DNA of 5,803 bases from an uncultured Coprococcus sp. (GTDB taxonomy: Bacteria; Bacillota; Clostridia; Lachnospirales; Lachnospiraceae). A program made the translations under genes and the position numbers. The stretch spans positions 1-5,803 of the forward strand of contig CAKQIY010000072.1 in assembly GCA_934247115.1 (NCBI GenBank). Reading direction: 5' to 3'. The notes under the pieces were generated by a model. The model was not told the origin of the DNA and did no database searches. It saw only the letters and a program-made list of their open reading frames with translations. Shown piece after piece: positions 5,001-5,803 of the stretch (the stretch's first letter is position 1; the number at the start of each line of letters is the position of its first letter).

Positions 5001-5777
5001 TCTTCCACCTTCAAGCTGTACCATAGGTCTGATATCAGGTGGTATAACAGGGATAACATCCATGATCATCCACTCAGGTCTGTTCTCAGATATTCTGAAC
5101 GCCTCCATAACCTCAAGTCTCTTGATGATCCTTGTTCTCTTCTGTCCGCTGCAGGTCTCAAGCTCTTTCTTAAGCTCCTCGCTCTCAGCGTCAAGATCAA
5201 TAGCCTTAAGAAGCTTCTGGATAGCCTCAGCTCCCATCTCAGCAACAAATGATCCGTAACCGTACTCCTTCTCTGCCTCTCTGAACTCCTGCTCACTGAG
5301 GATCTGCTTGTAAGCAAGTGGAGTATCCTTAGGGTCTGTCACTATATATGATGAGAAGTACAGAACCTTCTCAAGTACTCTAGGAGATATATCAAGGATA
5401 AGTCCCATACGGCTTGGGATGCCCTTGAAGTACCAGATGTGGGAGACAGGAGCTGCAAGCTCGATATGTCCCATACGCTCTCTACGAACGTTTGACTTGG
5501 TAACCTCAACGCCACACTTATCGCATACTATTCCCTTGAATCTTATCTTTTTGTACTTACCGCAGTTACACTCCCAGTCCTTCTGTGGTCCAAATATCTT
5601 CTCACAGAACAGACCATCCTTCTCTGGCTTGAGTGTTCTATAGTTGATGGTCTCAGGGCGCTTTACCTCGCCATGTGACCATTCTCTTATCTTTTCAGGA
5701 GATGCAAGTCCGATTTTAATTGCGTCAAAGTTCAATGACTTTTCCTGTTCTGCATTGTCTACATTGTATTCTGGCAT
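2031..5777 (-). CDS. rpoC: DNA-directed RNA polymerase subunit beta'
   Basis: A complete 1248-residue beta' subunit. It forms the catalytic half of the polymerase clamp and active centre together with beta. Visible landmarks: N-terminal zinc site C70, C72, C85, C88; PVMLNRAPTLHRLGIQAF (420-437); catalytic Mg-binding NADFDGD with D460, D462, D464; bridge-helix region around 762-797 (EYFISAHGARKGLSDTALRTA...); second zinc site C805, C902, C909, C912; trigger loop around 935-955 with M946, R947 and H950 in QLTMRTFHTGG. The large trigger-loop insertion of proteobacteria is absent, as in other Bacillota. At the end, residues about 1196-1248 form a low-complexity acidic tail with 25 Asp/Glu, including five consecutive Asp; this makes the protein about 50 residues longer than the Bacillus subtilis one. 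ATG at 5777 follows AAAGGAG by 9 nt. It is followed by tetR, not directly by rpsL. Confidence 0.99.
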   Translation of the reverse strand: MPEYNVDNAEQEKSLNFDAIKIGLASPEKIREWSHGEVKRPETINYRTLKPEKDGLFCEKIFGPQKDWECNCGKYKKIRFKGIVCDKCGVEVTKSNVRRERMGHIELAAPVSHIWYFKGIPSRMGLILDISPRVLEKVLYFSSYIVTDPKDTPLAYKQILSEQEFREAEKEYGYGSFVAEMGAEAIQKLLKAIDLDAESEELKKELETCSGQKRTRIIKRLEVMEAFRISENRPEWMIMDVIPVIPPDIRPMVQLEGGRFATSDLNDLYRRIINRNNRLRRLLDLGAPEIIVRNEKRMLQEAVDALIDNGRRGRAVTGPGNRALKSLSEMLKGKQGRFRQNLLGKRVDYSGRSVIVVGPELKIYQCGLPKEMAIELFKPFVMKELTASGKANNIKQAKKMVEKLEPQVWDILEDVIKEHPVMLNRAPTLHRLGIQAFEPVLVGGKAIKLHPLVCTAFNADFDGDQMAVHLPLTVEAQAECRFLLLSPNNLLKPSDGAPVAVPSQDMVLGIYYLTMEKEGEIGEGRYFKSKNEAILAYENGGITLHTKIHVRRSVEYQGETVTGVIDTTLGKLLFNEIIPQDLGFVDRSKPENALKLEIDFHVGKKQLKPILDKCINTHGATKTAEVLDDVKAIGYKYSTRGAISVSISDMKVPDEKKDILEDAQKLVDQITKKFRRGLVSDEERYQAVVKIWEKADKHLQDLLFAGLDKYNNIFMMADSGARGSNQQIKQLAGMRGLMADTTGKTIELPIKSNFREGLDVLEYFISAHGARKGLSDTALRTADSGYLTRRLVDVSQDLIIREPDCSIGKPIPGMVIEAFREGKEMIEEFQERITGRYLAESVYDAEGNMLVKVNHMVTPKRAELIVKKGVDSNGIPFTVTDEDGNTSVRSDAKIKIRTVLTCKSHLGVCAKCYGANMATGLPVQVGESVGIIAAQSIGEPGTQLTMRTFHTGGVAGGDITQGLPRVEELFEARKPKGLAIIAEFGGKVQLRDNKKKREVIITNDETGESKAYLIPYGSRIRVLDDQVLEAGDELTEGSVNPHDILKIKGVRAVQDYMLREVQKVYRLQGVDINDKHIEIIVRQMLKKIIIDEPGDSDYLPGTQANVLEFEDTNERLIAEGKEPATGTQIMLGITKASLATDSFMSAASFQETTKVLTDAAIKSKMDPLVGLKENVLIGKLIPAGTGMKRYRSVKLDTEMEELNFFDDDDDFDYDDIDNVNTEKKVFEELDAGDDLVAVVEDNENSDEE

Positions 5778-5786
5778 CTTACAAAG

Positions 5787-5793
5787 CTCCTTT
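5787..5793 (-). promoter_or_regulatory. ribosome binding site of rpoC
   Basis: Minus strand AAAGGAG, 9 nt before the ATG of rpoC. It supports the chosen start MPEYNV. Confidence 0.8.
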
Positions 5794-5794
5794 C

Positions 5795-5803
5795 TTATTC
5801 TTC
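5795..5803 (-). CDS. rpoB: probable last codons of RNA polymerase subunit beta
   Basis: The minus strand at the right edge reads GAA GAA TAA, that is Glu-Glu-stop, ending 17 nt before the rpoC ATG. rpoB almost always lies immediately upstream of rpoC, and an acidic C-terminus is common in Bacillota beta subunits. Nine bases cannot prove identity, and the reading frame is assumed from gene order. Confidence 0.38.
   Translation of the reverse strand, partial: EE

Overview
The window is a stretch of the rpoBC-str region of a low-to-moderate G+C Gram-positive bacterium. Every gene lies on the minus strand, so reading order runs from the right edge to the left edge: (end of rpoB?) - rpoC - tetR-type regulator - rpsL - rpsG - fusA (start only). 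Evidence for Clostridia, probably Lachnospiraceae: an S12 with the Firmicutes-type N-terminal insertion, a beta' subunit with no large trigger-loop insertion, an EF-G start of the form xAGREYPLxRTRNIGIMAHI, and strong AGGAGG-type ribosome binding sites. The family placement is inference from these features, not a database result.

Right part (2031-5803): a complete rpoC of 1248 codons, with the NADFDGD catalytic loop and both zinc sites, and a short acidic C-terminal tail. The last 9 bases of the window look like the final codons and stop of rpoB.

Middle (1210-2030): the usual neighbour here in many Bacillota is an L7Ae-like gene or nothing. Here there is a 180-codon TetR-family regulator instead. 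The rpoC-tetR spacer (184 nt) encodes a long stem-loop that pairs better as minus-strand RNA, and a 56-codon open frame with a good ribosome binding site that overlaps the start of tetR. Between tetR and rpsL lies a consensus sigma-A promoter (TTGACA, 17 bp, TATAAT). Its -10 box lies partly inside the 5' arm of a perfect 14-bp hairpin followed by a T-run. Readthrough RNA from rpoC/tetR would carry the whole terminator. RNA started at the promoter would lack more than half of the 5' arm and should escape. This is the most interesting structure in the window.

Left part (1-1209): rpsL (S12), a 166-nt spacer with a bulged stem-loop ending in a T-run, rpsG (S7, GTG start), a 92-nt spacer, and the first 20 codons of fusA (EF-G, TTG start). 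Together the genes supply core RNA polymerase and the small-subunit decoding/head proteins and translocase. The sequence suggests that the polymerase genes and the str ribosomal genes are uncoupled transcriptionally at the tetR-rpsL junction. No insertion sequence, CRISPR array, tRNA or rRNA gene was seen.
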